Source: Pseudoxanthomonas sp. X-1
GTDB taxonomy: Bacteria; Pseudomonadota; Gammaproteobacteria; Xanthomonadales; Xanthomonadaceae
Reading direction: 5' to 3'
Length of the DNA: 64,000 nt
Assembly (NCBI RefSeq): GCF_020042665.1
Contig: NZ_CP083376.1
Location: 532,001-596,000 of the forward strand
The number at the start of each line of letters is the position of its first letter. Position 1 is the first letter of the stretch. Position numbers and translations under genes: made by a program. The notes beneath the pieces are model-generated. The model was not told the DNA's origin. It was given only the letters and a program-made list of their open reading frames with translations, and did no database searches. Shown one piece after another: positions 18,361 through 27,055 of the stretch.

Positions 18361-18870
18361 ATGTCGCACGAATCCATTTCGCTGACTGCCTTGCTGATGG
18401 TGCGGGACGCACGAGGCCGTCGCTATCGTCCGGCGACCGATGAGCAGATCCTCGAAGCGGCGCGCCAGGTGGTCGACCGCAAGATGCAGCGCGGCCTTGC
18501 GTTCAAGTCGCCGGCGGACGTCCAGGCGTATTTGCGGACCAAGCTGGCCAGCTTGGAGCACGAAGTGTTCGCGGTGTTGTTCCTCGATCAGAAGCATCGA
18601 CTGATCGAGTACGTCGAGATGTTCCGCGGCACGATACATGAGGCGGTCGTGCACCCGCGCGAAGTCGTCAAGATGGCGTTGCGGCTCAACGCGGCGGCGG
18701 TGATCGTCAGTCACAACCATCCGAGCGGTGACCCGAGCCCGAGTGGCGCGGACCAATCAGTCACCTGCCGCCTCAAGGACGCGCTAGAACTCGTGGACGT
18801 GCGGCTGCTCGATCACATCATCGTCGGCGGTCGGTCTTCGGTGTCCATGGCCCAGCGTGGCCTGACCTGA
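18361..18870 (+). CDS. radC: RadC-family JAB-domain protein
   Basis: This 169-residue protein has the JAB/MPN-like metal-binding motif VIVSHNHPSGDPSPSGAD at about residues 118-135, with the upstream catalytic-type Glu in the LEHEVFAVLFLD region. It lacks the N-terminal helix-hairpin-helix of chromosomal RadC, as is usual for the short RadC proteins on ICEs and prophages. Their role is unclear; links to DNA repair have been doubted. It follows leader copy 2 and is closed by a strong terminator. Confidence 0.93.
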   Translation: MSHESISLTALLMVRDARGRRYRPATDEQILEAARQVVDRKMQRGLAFKSPADVQAYLRTKLASLEHEVFAVLFLDQKHRLIEYVEMFRGTIHEAVVHPREVVKMALRLNAAAVIVSHNHPSGDPSPSGADQSVTCRLKDALELVDVRLLDHIIVGGRSSVSMAQRGLT

Positions 18871-18875
18871 CCAGA

Positions 18876-18900
18876 GGGGGCTCCGGCCCCCTTTTTTTTT
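18876..18900 (+). terminator. rho-independent terminator after radC
   Basis: GGGGGC-tccg-GCCCCC followed by nine T residues. This is a textbook intrinsic terminator 5 bases after the radC stop, so the next gene must have its own promoter, presumably in or just before leader copy 3. Confidence 0.92.
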
Positions 18901-18982
18901 GCTTCGCCCTTTGCGGACGGGCGATTCGCCTTGGGAGCCGACACACGCTACGTGCGTGCCAACGGTGCGGATCGTGAGCGGC

Positions 18983-19150
18983 ATGGGGCGATCTTGCTGG
19001 TTCCTTTACCGTATCACGTCGTTCTCGCCGTCAAGGGCCGCGCGTCTCGCACGCTGGCGGCCTCCGGCCGTCTTCGACCCTATGACGGCTTGCGCTGCGC
19101 CGTGCTGGCGCCGGTGCCGGGCAATTCCGCCCGAGCAACTGGAGAACGTC
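18983..19150 (+). repeat. conserved 5' leader repeat, copy 3
   Basis: This third leader copy ends at the start of the 131-residue gene. It keeps the terminal hairpin CGGGC-aattcc-GCCCG (19118-19133), followed by AACTGGAG. Deletions of a few bases relative to copies 1 and 2 change the reading frame, while the overall blocks and length (about 168 bp) are preserved. Confidence 0.75.
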
Positions 19151-19546
19151 ATGAACGACAAATCGCACGTCTCGCTCGAGCAGCGCGTCTGCCTTGTCTG
19201 CGGGGTCTCATTCGACACCGGGAGTGTGTTGTTGGACCTGCGGGTGCGCGCGCGTTTGGAGCATCGCACGACGACCGGCTGGGGGATGTGCATCGAGCAC
19301 CAGCGGCTGGCCGATGAGGGCTACGTCGCGTTGGTCGAGTGCGATCCGGAGCGCAGTGGATTGTCGACGAGTGAGGATCGGGTCATGCCCGGTGACGCGT
19401 ATCGGACCGGGCGCGTGGCCCATCTCAAGCGCGAGGTGTTCGCCAGGGTGTTCGCGAGGCCGCTCGCGCCGGACCAACCGTGCGTGTTCGTCGACGCGCG
19501 AGTGATCGAGCGATTGCAGTCGCTGGTGGCGCTGACGCCGAACTGA
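19151..19546 (+). CDS. small ICE protein with N-terminal CxxC motif
   Basis: This 131-residue protein is of unknown function. CLVC at about residues 14-17, with further Cys and His (GWGMCIEH) near residue 46, could bind zinc. The C-terminal half (HLKREVFARVFARPLAPDQP, then CVFVDARVIERL) looks like a compact soluble domain. It belongs to the same leader-controlled group as DUF2958 and radC, and a terminator follows. Confidence 0.75.
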   Translation: MNDKSHVSLEQRVCLVCGVSFDTGSVLLDLRVRARLEHRTTTGWGMCIEHQRLADEGYVALVECDPERSGLSTSEDRVMPGDAYRTGRVAHLKREVFARVFARPLAPDQPCVFVDARVIERLQSLVALTPN

Positions 19547-19563
19547 CTGCGTTCCGTGCCTGC

Positions 19564-19602
19564 GGTGCGTCGCCCTTGCGGGCGGCGCACCTTCTTCTTT
19601 CT
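19564..19602 (+). terminator. stem-loop terminator after the CxxC gene
   Basis: GGTGCGTCGCCC-ttgc-GGGCGGCGCACC pairs over 12 positions with one T-G wobble and is followed by a pyrimidine run TTCTTCTTTCT. It lies 18 bases after the stop codon. Confidence 0.7.
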
Positions 19603-19993
19603 GCTGCGTCCTTGGGCGGGGCCTCCGCGCCTTCGGCGCTGCGCGCTTCGCTTGCGGGGGACGGCGCCATGTGCAGCCGTTGCCGACCGCGCCGTCTTTC
19701 CTGACTCCATCACCTTGTCGCGACTGTAGCGCGCGGCCACGCGCCATCAAGGCCCGCGCCGGGGCCGTGTCCTCGGCTGCGCCTGCGGGCCGCACCACCC
19801 CGTCGCTTTCCGCCTTGACGGCGCGCGGCCGCGCGCTCCTGGCCGTCGCGGGCGATGAACTCAGGAAAGACGGGGCAACGAGGCCGAGCCCGGGTCTCCG
19901 CGCCGACCCCACCGGACAACCGCGAAAAGCGGGCTCCGAATCTAGGAATCCGGTGGCGGTGTTTCGACAGCCAACCACGTCAGGAGAACCTTC
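19603..19993 (+). other. long GC-rich leader of the DUF932 gene
   Basis: Nearly 400 bases without a plausible gene lie between the terminator and the DUF932 start. AGGAG at about 19980 serves the next gene. The sequence is dense in GC hairpin-forming blocks and is probably an untranslated leader with its promoter, comparable in length to the leaders of parB and DUF736. Confidence 0.4.
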
Positions 19994-20821
19994 ATGCAAC
20001 TGGCATCCCGCTTCGCTTCCCACTCTCCCGCGCTGCGCTCGGACGATCCGCTGTCCGATGACCAAATCCGTGCCGTGGTGCCTTCGATCTTCGCCGAGGC
20101 ACCGCACGAAAGCCGCTCGCACCGCTACCGCTACATCCCCACGGCCGCCGTTCTCGCCAAGCTGCGCGGCGAAGGCTTTCAGCCCTTCATGGTCTGCCAG
20201 ACCCGCGTGCGCAGCCATGACCGGCGCGACTACACCAAGCACCTGATCCGGCTGCGCCATGCCAGCCAGATCGCCGCCAGCGGCGAAGCCAGCGAAATCA
20301 TCCTGCTGAACTCCCATGACGGCACGAGCAGCTACCAGATGCTCGCCGGGATGTACCGGTTCGTCTGCCAGAACGGTCTGGTCTGCGGCAACACCGTGGC
20401 CGACGTGCGTGTGCCGCACAAGGGCGACGTGGCCGGGCAGGTCATCGAAGGCGCTTACCAAGTCCTGCACGGCTTCGAGCGCGCCGAGACCTCGCGCGAT
20501 GCGATGCGGGCCATCACCCTCGATGCCGGCGAGTCCGACGTGTTCGCGCGCGCCGCGCTGGCACTCAAGTACGACGCAGACGCACGGCCACCCATCACCG
20601 AGCGCCAAGTCCTGACGCCACGCCGCCACGAGGACGACCGCCGTGACCTGTGGAGCGTGTTCAACCGCGTGCAGGAACACCTGACCAAGGGCGGCCTGTC
20701 CGGCCGCAGCGCCAATGGCCGCCGCCAGACGACCCGGCCGGTGCAGGGCATCGATCAGAACGTGCGGTTGAACCGCGCGCTGTGGCTGCTCGCCGACGGC
20801 TTGCGCCAGCTGAAAGCCTGA
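19994..20821 (+). CDS. DUF932 domain-containing protein
   Basis: This 275-residue protein of the DUF932 phage/plasmid-like family shows RYRYIPTAAVLAKLRGEGF, VCQTRVRSHDRRDYTKHLIR and LNSHDGTSSYQMLAGMYRF. It is common on Tn4371-type and related ICEs. The function is not established; some homologues accompany single-strand DNA handling genes. The ATG is preceded by AGGAG at 8-base spacing. It is followed after 81 bases by parB. Confidence 0.9.
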   Translation: MQLASRFASHSPALRSDDPLSDDQIRAVVPSIFAEAPHESRSHRYRYIPTAAVLAKLRGEGFQPFMVCQTRVRSHDRRDYTKHLIRLRHASQIAASGEASEIILLNSHDGTSSYQMLAGMYRFVCQNGLVCGNTVADVRVPHKGDVAGQVIEGAYQVLHGFERAETSRDAMRAITLDAGESDVFARAALALKYDADARPPITERQVLTPRRHEDDRRDLWSVFNRVQEHLTKGGLSGRSANGRRQTTRPVQGIDQNVRLNRALWLLADGLRQLKA

Positions 20822-20902
20822 AAAACCCCATGCGGCAGGGGCCAGCAGCCGCCCTTGCCGCTCTTCCCATGGCTGCATCCCCTGAACCGAAAGGAGCCAT
20901 CC

Positions 20903-22924
20903 ATGAACGCCATCACCCAAACCGAAGCCCGTGCCATCGAAACGGCCGCTCCGCTGGAAGTCGCCGACCCGACCCGTAACCTGATCCTCGTTCCGCTCTC
21001 GCAATTGCTGCCGCGCCGGTCCGCGCGCAACGCGCGCAAGACCGCGCGCGTGTCGATCCCGGAACTGGCTGCCAGCATCGCCCGCATTGGCTTACTCCAG
21101 AACCTCATCGTCATCCTCGCCGCAGATGGCGAACACTATGAGGTCGTGGCCGGAGACCGCCGCCTGACCGCATTGAAGCTGCTGGCAAAGAAGAAGCGTA
21201 TCGGCACCGACCATGAGGTGCCGTGCCTGCTGGTCGCGGACGGTAGCGCCCGCACCATCAGTCTCGCTGAAAACCTGCTGCGCGAGCAGATGCATCCGGC
21301 TGACCAGTTCGAGGCGTTCGCCGCACTGGTCAAGGAAGGTCGGCCCGTCGAGGACATCGCGGCCGATTTCGGCGTGACGCCGCTGGTGGTGCAGCGGCGC
21401 TTGAAGCTCGCCAATGTCTCTCCGCGCCTGCTGACCGACTACCGCGCAGGTGACGTGACGCTGGAACAGCTGATGGCGCTGGCCGTGACTGACGACCATG
21501 CCGCCCAGGATGCCGCCTACTACGATGCGCCGACATGGCAGCGCGATGCGACCGCGCTGCGGGAGCGTCTGACCGGCGGCGAAATCAACGCCGCGCGCGA
21601 CCCGCTGGCGCGCTTCGTCGGCGTCGATGCGTACGAGCAGGGTGGCGGCATCGTGCGACGCGACCTGTTCCGCGAGGACGTCTACCTCGCCGATGCCGCC
21701 CTGCTGGAATCGCTTGCGCGTGACCGGCTCACCGATGTGGCCGAGAAAGTCCGCGCAGAGGGGTGGGCATGGGTCGATGTCGCGCCGCGCGTCACGCATG
21801 CCGACTTGCAGGCGTTCCGTCGCGCCACGCGCGAGCAGCGCGAGCCGAAGCCGGCCGAGGCCAAGCGCATTGCCAAGCTGGAAGCGCGGGCGCAGGTTAT
21901 CGAGACGCAGCTGGATGCCGAGGAGGACATGGACGAGGTGGCTGCGCAGGCACTGTACGACGAGCACGACCGCATCAGCGCTGCGCTCGCCGCCATCGCC
22001 GACTCCTTGCAGACCTACAGCGCGAAAGTGCGCGCGTTCGCCGGTGCCGTCGTCTCCGTCGATACGCAGGGCGATGTCGTCGTGCATCGCGGGCTACTGC
22101 AGGAGGATGTTGCTAAGGTGCTGCGCACGCTCGAACGCGATGGCGCTTCGCCCGAGGACGTGGCCGACGCTGCGCATGCAGCGAGCGCCGCCGCTCCGGC
22201 CAAGGGCGGCATGTCGGAGGCGCTGGCGCGCCGTCTCAGCGCGCACCGCACGGCGGCGTTGCAGGTCGAGTTGGCACGCAGGCCGCAAGTCGCGCTGGCC
22301 GCGCTGGTGTCCGAGCTGGCAGGAAGCCTGCTGCTGGACGGCGAAGGCACCGGCCTGCCCATCGGCGTGCGGGCCAGCGAGCCGGCCGCGCTTACGCGGG
22401 TCGCCGACGATCTTGCGCAGTCCGACGCGCTGCGCACATTCGACGCCTTGCGCGAGCGCTGGCGGCAGCGTCTGCCGGAGGACGGCGACGGTCTGTTCGA
22501 CGTGCTGCTGGCGATGTCGGCCGAGCAGCTGGTCGAGCTGCTGGCGTTGTGCGTGGCGGCCACGGTCAACGTGGTCACGCCGAACGAGCACAGCGACAAC
22601 GCCGACGTGCTGGCCCGCGCGGTCGCGCTGGACATGCGCGCATGGTGGACTGCCACGGCCGAGGGCTACTTCAAACACATTCCGAAGGCGGCCATCGTGA
22701 CGGCGGCACCGCAGTTCGCCCCGAACTACGGGGCGCGACTGTCGGTGCTCAGGAAGGGCGAGTTGGCGGCCACCGCCGAGCGGTTGGCGGCTGGCACGGG
22801 CTGGCTGCCGCCGATGTTCGCGCGGCAGTCCGCGTGGATCGATCCGCCGCCAGCAGAAGGCGATGGCGACGAGAGACCGGAGGTCGAGGCCGCCCCGGAT
22901 ACGCCGCACGCGCTGGCCGCGTGA
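20903..22924 (+). CDS. parB: ParB/RepB/Spo0J family partition protein, long form
   Basis: This 673-residue protein has an N-terminal ParB nuclease-like domain. LILVPLSQLLP is followed by SIPELAASIARIGLLQNLIV, the nucleotide motif VVAGDRRLTALK, AENLLREQMHPADQFEAF, and a helix-turn-helix (VEDIAADFGVTPLVVQRRLK). The remaining roughly 450 residues are a helical, Ala-rich extension typical of ICE ParB proteins, well beyond the 300 residues of chromosomal ParB. It is not next to parA; the two are separated by the repA block, as in Tn4371. AAGGAG precedes the ATG. Confidence 0.92.
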   Translation: MNAITQTEARAIETAAPLEVADPTRNLILVPLSQLLPRRSARNARKTARVSIPELAASIARIGLLQNLIVILAADGEHYEVVAGDRRLTALKLLAKKKRIGTDHEVPCLLVADGSARTISLAENLLREQMHPADQFEAFAALVKEGRPVEDIAADFGVTPLVVQRRLKLANVSPRLLTDYRAGDVTLEQLMALAVTDDHAAQDAAYYDAPTWQRDATALRERLTGGEINAARDPLARFVGVDAYEQGGGIVRRDLFREDVYLADAALLESLARDRLTDVAEKVRAEGWAWVDVAPRVTHADLQAFRRATREQREPKPAEAKRIAKLEARAQVIETQLDAEEDMDEVAAQALYDEHDRISAALAAIADSLQTYSAKVRAFAGAVVSVDTQGDVVVHRGLLQEDVAKVLRTLERDGASPEDVADAAHAASAAAPAKGGMSEALARRLSAHRTAALQVELARRPQVALAALVSELAGSLLLDGEGTGLPIGVRASEPAALTRVADDLAQSDALRTFDALRERWRQRLPEDGDGLFDVLLAMSAEQLVELLALCVAATVNVVTPNEHSDNADVLARAVALDMRAWWTATAEGYFKHIPKAAIVTAAPQFAPNYGARLSVLRKGELAATAERLAAGTGWLPPMFARQSAWIDPPPAEGDGDERPEVEAAPDTPHALAA

Positions 22925-22940
22925 GTCCCGCAGCAATAAG

Positions 22941-22969
22941 CGCCCCGGCAGCGATGCCGGGGCGTTTTC
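22941..22969 (+). terminator. intrinsic terminator after parB
   Basis: CGCCCCGGCA-gcga-TGCCGGGGCG is a perfect 10-bp stem followed by TTTTC. It lies 16 bases after the parB stop. Confidence 0.88.
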
Positions 22970-23758
22970 GTTGTAGGGCGGCGGCGCGCCGCGGTCGGTC
23001 CCTGCGCGAGGCGCCGGGGGCGTGGCCGGACGCCGGGCGGAGCGCCGAGTCACCGCGCCCGGCTTGAATGCGCAAAGAAAAATCCGCCACGTCGCCGCCC
23101 GTGATCGGGCGGCGACGTGGCGTCCGCGCAAGTGCCTTGCGCGCGGTAGGGCGATCGGTGCCCGCCAACGCGGGCAGGATCTCGACGCGCACCGCCGCCG
23201 TGGGCGGGGCGCGTGGTGCGGTCTACGCCCCGCTGCGCTGTGACAGGTTGTGCGCGCCTTCACTGCCCTCGACGCTGGTGGGCGTGGCCGTCGATCGCGA
23301 AGGCCACGCCACCGACAGGTAGGGCCGCACTGCTAGTTATGGAACTTCCACGCCGCGCCTGGTACCGGATGCCGTGGACTGCGGCATGGGCGTCCTCGCT
23401 GCCCTTGTCGTTGGGGCACGGCCCTTGACCGCGTCAGGGAGCGAGCCGGCCAAGCCGATGCGCGGTGATGCCTAGTTCGCCACCGGTCCTTCCGGGAAGG
23501 AAGGCGTCGCACCCATGCGTCCTTTCAGCGTTGTGCATCCTGGCAGCGGATCGCTGCGCTTCGGTCCTCATGGCCGCAACCCTGCGCCGCAAACAATGTC
23601 CTCGGCGCTGCGCGCCTCATCGCCAACACATTCTTTGCGTCTCCAGGTCCTCCACTGCGTTGCGGTCGCTACGCGATGCAGCCGGCCCGACCCCTGCCTG
23701 CCGGATCACAACAAGGACGCAATGTCGCGGCCTTGTTCAACCCGAAAGGAGAAACGTC
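22970..23758 (+). other. non-coding stretch upstream of the DUF736 gene
   Basis: About 790 bases without a credible gene. The 3' part, from about 23500, is probably the leader of the DUF736 gene, ending in GAAAGGAGAAACGTC. Its sequence does not match the three 168-bp leaders. No transposon end or RNA gene is recognised. Confidence 0.4.
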
Positions 23759-24070
23759 ATGGCCAACATCGGCACCTTCACCAAGAGCGGCAACGGCTTC
23801 GCCGGCACCGTCCGCACCCTGAGCCTCAACGCCAAGGTCAAGCTCATCGTCAACGACAAGACCAGCGAGAACGCCCCGGACTTTCGCATCCAGACCGCGG
23901 GCGGATACGACCTCGGCGCGGCGTGGAAGAAGACCAGCGAAGCCGGCCGCGATTACCTGTCGGTGACGCTCGACGATCCCTCGCTGCCGACGACGATCTA
24001 CGCCGGCCTGTTCGAGGACGATGAGGGCAAGTACACCCTGATCTGGTCGCGCAGCAAGTCGGCGGGCTGA
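23759..24070 (+). CDS. DUF736 family protein
   Basis: This 103-residue protein is a clear DUF736 member (IGTFTKSGNGFAGTVRTLSL, then IYAGLFEDDEGKYTLIWSR). The family is nearly always on plasmids and ICEs, and its biochemical role is unknown. It is small, soluble and likely highly expressed, with the strong site AAAGGAG 8 bases before the ATG. A GC hairpin follows the stop. Confidence 0.93.
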   Translation: MANIGTFTKSGNGFAGTVRTLSLNAKVKLIVNDKTSENAPDFRIQTAGGYDLGAAWKKTSEAGRDYLSVTLDDPSLPTTIYAGLFEDDEGKYTLIWSRSKSAG

Positions 24071-24080
24071 CCCGCCTCAC

Positions 24081-24106
24081 GCGCCCCGCCCACGGCGGCG
24101 GGGCGC
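24081..24106. terminator. hairpin between convergent genes
   Basis: GCGCCCCGCC-cacggc-GGCGGGGCGC is a perfect 10-bp stem between the stops of DUF736 (plus) and the 72-residue gene (minus). It lacks a T run on the plus side, so its strength as a terminator is uncertain. Confidence 0.55.
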
Positions 24107-24135
24107 TTCGCTGTTGGGCGTATCGAACGCGGCAG

Positions 24136-24354
24136 CTACGCCGCTGCCGCCATCTGCGGTGCACGCGCTTGCGCGCACACCTGATCGAGCTGTTCTTCGA
24201 CCAGCTCAAGGAGATCGACCACCTGCTCATCACTCAGCTCACTGGCGCGATCGGCGGTGGTGTAGTGGAGGGCCAGCAGGCCCACGAGCGCGCGTGCGCG
24301 CGATGCGTTGACGTCAATTTTCTCGAATCGCTCGATCACGGTGGATGGCAGCAT
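24136..24354 (-). CDS. small acidic ICE protein
   Basis: This is a 72-residue open frame starting MLPSTVIERFEKIDVNASRA and continuing LVGLLALHY and ELSDEQVVDLLELVEEQLDQ. The sequence reads like a real, acidic, all-helical protein with an amphipathic C-terminal helix, unlike the overlapping frames. It is antisense to, and convergent with, the DUF736 gene. Function unknown. A longer frame upstream has poor composition, so I start at the internal ATG. Confidence 0.6.
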   Translation of the reverse strand: MLPSTVIERFEKIDVNASRARALVGLLALHYTTADRASELSDEQVVDLLELVEEQLDQVCAQARAPQMAAAA

Positions 24355-25037
24355 CGCAGCAGTACCTTTGTCATGACGTGAGGCCGCGGCCGAGCGCCGC
24401 GGCGACGCGACTATACGCAGCTGATCGCCTCGACTGTAGCGCTGCCCGTTTCGGCCGCCGAGCCGCCATCGACGGGGCTCCTTGCCGGCAACCCACGCAC
24501 GAGCTTTTGCCGTTGATCCGCTTTTGCGGATCGGCGTAAAGCCGGCGATCCGCATTCGTGCCTTTCCTGCATCGCGTAAGGCCGGCATTGCGGATACGTG
24601 TCTTTGCGGATTCCGTCGATTGCGGTTTTACGATTGCACATGCATGCGCGAATGCGGATCGCCAGCTGCGTGCATCGGCGAATCGACGGCAAAGATCGCC
24701 TCGTACTCGATCTCGGCCAAGCGCGATCAGGCGCATTGAGACCGGCTGGGTCTTACTCAAGACCGCGTGCGTCTTAATCAGGTTTCCGAAATGTTGCAGC
24801 GCCATGAAAACTGCAAAATCGATCCATGAACGGACGTGCGTTTTGTTGCAAGCTGACTCTGCCGTGCAGCGCATGCGGAAGCGCGGCCGTCGCATTCGGA
24901 CGAATCCTGCAACGCTTCGGAGCCAATCGGTCTTGATCCTGCGCTTTCATCCAGTCCCCCCGAACGATCCGCCATGAAGCTGTAGCCCTCAACGCCCGCT
25001 GTGACGTGTCCTGCTGCTGATGACAGGAGGTTGCGTC
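24355..25037. other. regulatory or origin-like intergenic region
   Basis: Some 680 bases lie between the divergent 72-residue gene and the DUF2285 gene. No gene is convincing here. The interval is less GC-rich than its flanks. Its middle holds a cluster of TGCGGAT motifs, and a strong AGGAGG at 25025-25030 serves the next gene. Confidence 0.5.
24525..24659. repeat. cluster of five TGCGGAT motifs, iteron-like
   Basis: TGCGGAT occurs at 24525-24531, 24589-24595, 24605-24611 and 24653-24659, and in reverse at 24548-24554. Two of them sit inside a degenerate direct repeat, GCGTAA(A/G)GCCGGC followed by a GCGGAT-type block, with a period of about 40 bp. This suggests repeated binding sites for one protein. 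Confidence 0.5.
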
Positions 25038-25787
25038 GTGGGTGTGAGCATCGCGTTCTGCATTCCCATCGCTGCATATCTGTACGCGCTACACCTGGAC
25101 GGGCCAGGGCTGGCGTGGGAGTACCTGCGTCGGCATCCGGACTACCGCCGTGACTGGCAGCGCCGCCGCCGACGCGTGGAAGCCGCGTGCCGCTGGGGCC
25201 TGCGTCTGCTCGAGGACCCTGATCTGGACGCACGCGAAGCGCATCCGGCCTGGTGCTCAGATCCCGCCTCGGTGCTGCTGCAGGCCGACGCCGATCCGCC
25301 GGCCGACGCGACCGCTTTTGGACTTTGGCAGCTCCCCGGCAGCAAGCAACTGCTCCACGACGGCTGCCGCTTGCTGCTGACTACGCGCTGGCCTGGCGGC
25401 CAGGTGCGCCTGGTCGTCGCACCGGGGCTGGACGACGGCATGGCCTACGTCTACGCGCTCCGCAGTTCGGCCGATAGTGGCGAACGCGCGCGCACGCTCG
25501 CTGGCGAACTCGCCAAGCTCGCCGCTGGCACCGAAGGTGTGTCGGCGGCCATCTCCCGGCCACGGCCGACCGCCGCCGCGCTGCTGGAATTGCACACGCT
25601 ACAGGCGCTCGACGCCACCCTGGCGGGGGCGTCCTCGCGCGAGGTCGCCGAAGGCCTGTTCGGCGCCGAGGCCGTGGCCGAGGGCTGGCACGCCGATGGC
25701 GGGCTGCGCTCGCGCGTGCGCCGCCTGATACGGCGTGGCTGTGCGCTGATGCGCGGCGGCTACCGCCGCCTCGCCCAGCTTCGCTAG
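25038..25787 (+). CDS. DUF6499/DUF2285 domain protein
   Basis: This 249-residue protein begins with the short DUF6499-type motif (LAWEYLRRHPDYRRDW) and ends with a DUF2285 region (LHTLQALDATLAGASSREVA, then SRVRRLIRRG), which resembles a DNA-binding helical domain. Such proteins sit before the HTH-repA-parA genes of many ICEs and are assumed to regulate them. I choose the GTG at 25038, 7 bases after AGGAGG. The excisionase-like gene follows. Confidence 0.85.
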   Translation: MGVSIAFCIPIAAYLYALHLDGPGLAWEYLRRHPDYRRDWQRRRRRVEAACRWGLRLLEDPDLDAREAHPAWCSDPASVLLQADADPPADATAFGLWQLPGSKQLLHDGCRLLLTTRWPGGQVRLVVAPGLDDGMAYVYALRSSADSGERARTLAGELAKLAAGTEGVSAAISRPRPTAAALLELHTLQALDATLAGASSREVAEGLFGAEAVAEGWHADGGLRSRVRRLIRRGCALMRGGYRRLAQLR

Positions 25788-25904
25788 GGCCGTTTTGCCG
25801 GGTGCGCGAAACGACCCTGCGCAGGCCGCGCTGCATTTCTGACATTGCCTCCACTCGGCTGCACTGCTGCGGCCGGGGCTCCCGACCGATGGAGGCTCCC
25901 TCTC

Positions 25905-26186
25905 ATGAGACCGGCTCCCTTGCGGCCTGCTGCCGCCGCCGCGGCTGCGCCCGCGCAACCCCCGCGCTACCTCAACAACGACGAAGCAGCCGCGTATCTG
26001 CGGCTGTCGCCGCGAACGCTCGAGAAGCAGCGCGTGATTGGAGGCGGCCCGCGCTTTCGCAAGTTCGGCCGCCGCGTCATGTACGCCGTCATCGACCTCG
26101 ACGCCTGGGCTGATTCGCGCAGTTTCGAGGCCACGTCCGATCCCGAATATGCAGAGCATCACTCTGCCGACGGCCGTGCGCGCTGA
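25905..26186 (+). CDS. excisionase/AlpA-like helix-turn-helix protein
   Basis: This 93-residue protein has a MerR/AlpA-type winged-helix motif: YLNNDEAAAYLRLSPRTLEK, then GGGPRFRKFGRRVMYAVIDL, in which RRVMY is the wing. Such proteins act as excisionases or transcription activators of ICE genes. An Ala/Pro-rich N-terminal tail precedes the domain. The ATG at 25905 follows GGAGG at about 25891. Confidence 0.85.
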   Translation: MRPAPLRPAAAAAAAPAQPPRYLNNDEAAAYLRLSPRTLEKQRVIGGGPRFRKFGRRVMYAVIDLDAWADSRSFEATSDPEYAEHHSADGRAR

Positions 26187-26209
26187 CCGGCGCGGGGCCG
26201 GAGCCGGTC

Positions 26210-27031
26210 TTGGGACGCCGCGAACAACTGGACCTGTTCCAAGCGCTGCCCGGCGACATGGCGCCGCGCGACAGCCAGGACCTCATGGCGTATCCCTTTT
26301 TCTCGCTGGCCAAGTCGCGGCGCACGGCGCCGATCGACTTCCGCAGCGGCGGCGTGACGGTGCGCGTGGAGGGTACCGCGGAGCACGGCATCGCATCGAT
26401 TTGGGACGCCGACGTGCTGATCTGGGCAGCATCGCAGATCGTCGAAGCGCGCGATGCAGGCATTCCGACGTCGCGGCTGATGCGCGCGACGCCGCACGAG
26501 ATCCTGCGCTTCATAGGGCGCGGGGTGTCGGTGCGCGACTATCAGCGCCTGAAGGCCGCGCTCGACCGGTTGCAGTCGACGACGGTCGCGACCTCGATCC
26601 GCGAGACCACCGGGCGGCGCCTGCATCGGTTCTCGTGGATCAACGAGTGGCGCGAGCGCGCCGATGCGCGCGGCATGCCGCTCGGCATCGAGCTGATCGT
26701 GCCGGACTGGTTCTACGCCGGCGTGCTCGACGCCGCCCTCGTGCTGACGATCGATCCTGCGTACTTCAGATTGACGGGCGGCATCGAGCGCTGGCTGTAT
26801 CGCTTGGTGCGCAAGCACGGCGGGCGCCAGGCGCACGGCTGGCAGTTCGAGTTCGCTCATCTGCATCGCAAGTCCGGCAGCACGGCCAAGCCCCACGACT
26901 TTGCGTGCGATCTGCGCGCGCTGGTCGCGCGGCAGTCGCTGCCGGGCTACGTCCTCGGCATCGAGCGGATGCCGGGCAGTGGCGCCGAGTTGCTGACGTT
27001 CCGGCCCGTGCCGCCGACGGCACGGGGATAA
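26210..27031 (+). CDS. repA: replication initiator protein A (RepA/RPA family)
   Basis: This 273-residue initiator has FSLAKSRRTAPIDFRSG near residue 30, IWDADVLIWAASQIVEA, and RFSWINEWRER and the WLYRLVRKHGG motif of RPA-type plasmid initiators. Its presence implies that the excised ICE can replicate. The start is TTG with GGAG upstream. Three iterons follow immediately after the stop, the expected binding sites, and parA lies just beyond, giving a rep-par module. Confidence 0.92.
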   Translation: MGRREQLDLFQALPGDMAPRDSQDLMAYPFFSLAKSRRTAPIDFRSGGVTVRVEGTAEHGIASIWDADVLIWAASQIVEARDAGIPTSRLMRATPHEILRFIGRGVSVRDYQRLKAALDRLQSTTVATSIRETTGRRLHRFSWINEWRERADARGMPLGIELIVPDWFYAGVLDAALVLTIDPAYFRLTGGIERWLYRLVRKHGGRQAHGWQFEFAHLHRKSGSTAKPHDFACDLRALVARQSLPGYVLGIERMPGSGAELLTFRPVPPTARG

Positions 27032-27055
27032 CCGGGGGACAGGCTGTGGACGGCA

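Noticed and set aside
17569..19150. The 168-bp repeats as a CRISPR array or coding repeats
   Set aside because: They are far too long and are separated by whole genes, so not CRISPR; indels between copies break a common frame, so not a repeated protein.
19208..21004. 598-codon minus-strand frame across DUF932 and parB starts
   Set aside because: Antisense to the CxxC gene and DUF932 and crosses a terminator; it arises from high GC, and the plus-strand genes are recognised families.
20903..22924. parB as a second dnd-associated ParB-like protein
   Set aside because: It has a full ParB N-domain plus helix-turn-helix and sits in the ICE maintenance core, so partition is the better reading.
22094..23263. 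389-codon minus-strand frame over the parB 3' end
   Set aside because: Arg/Ala/Pro-rich shadow of parB running into the terminator region.
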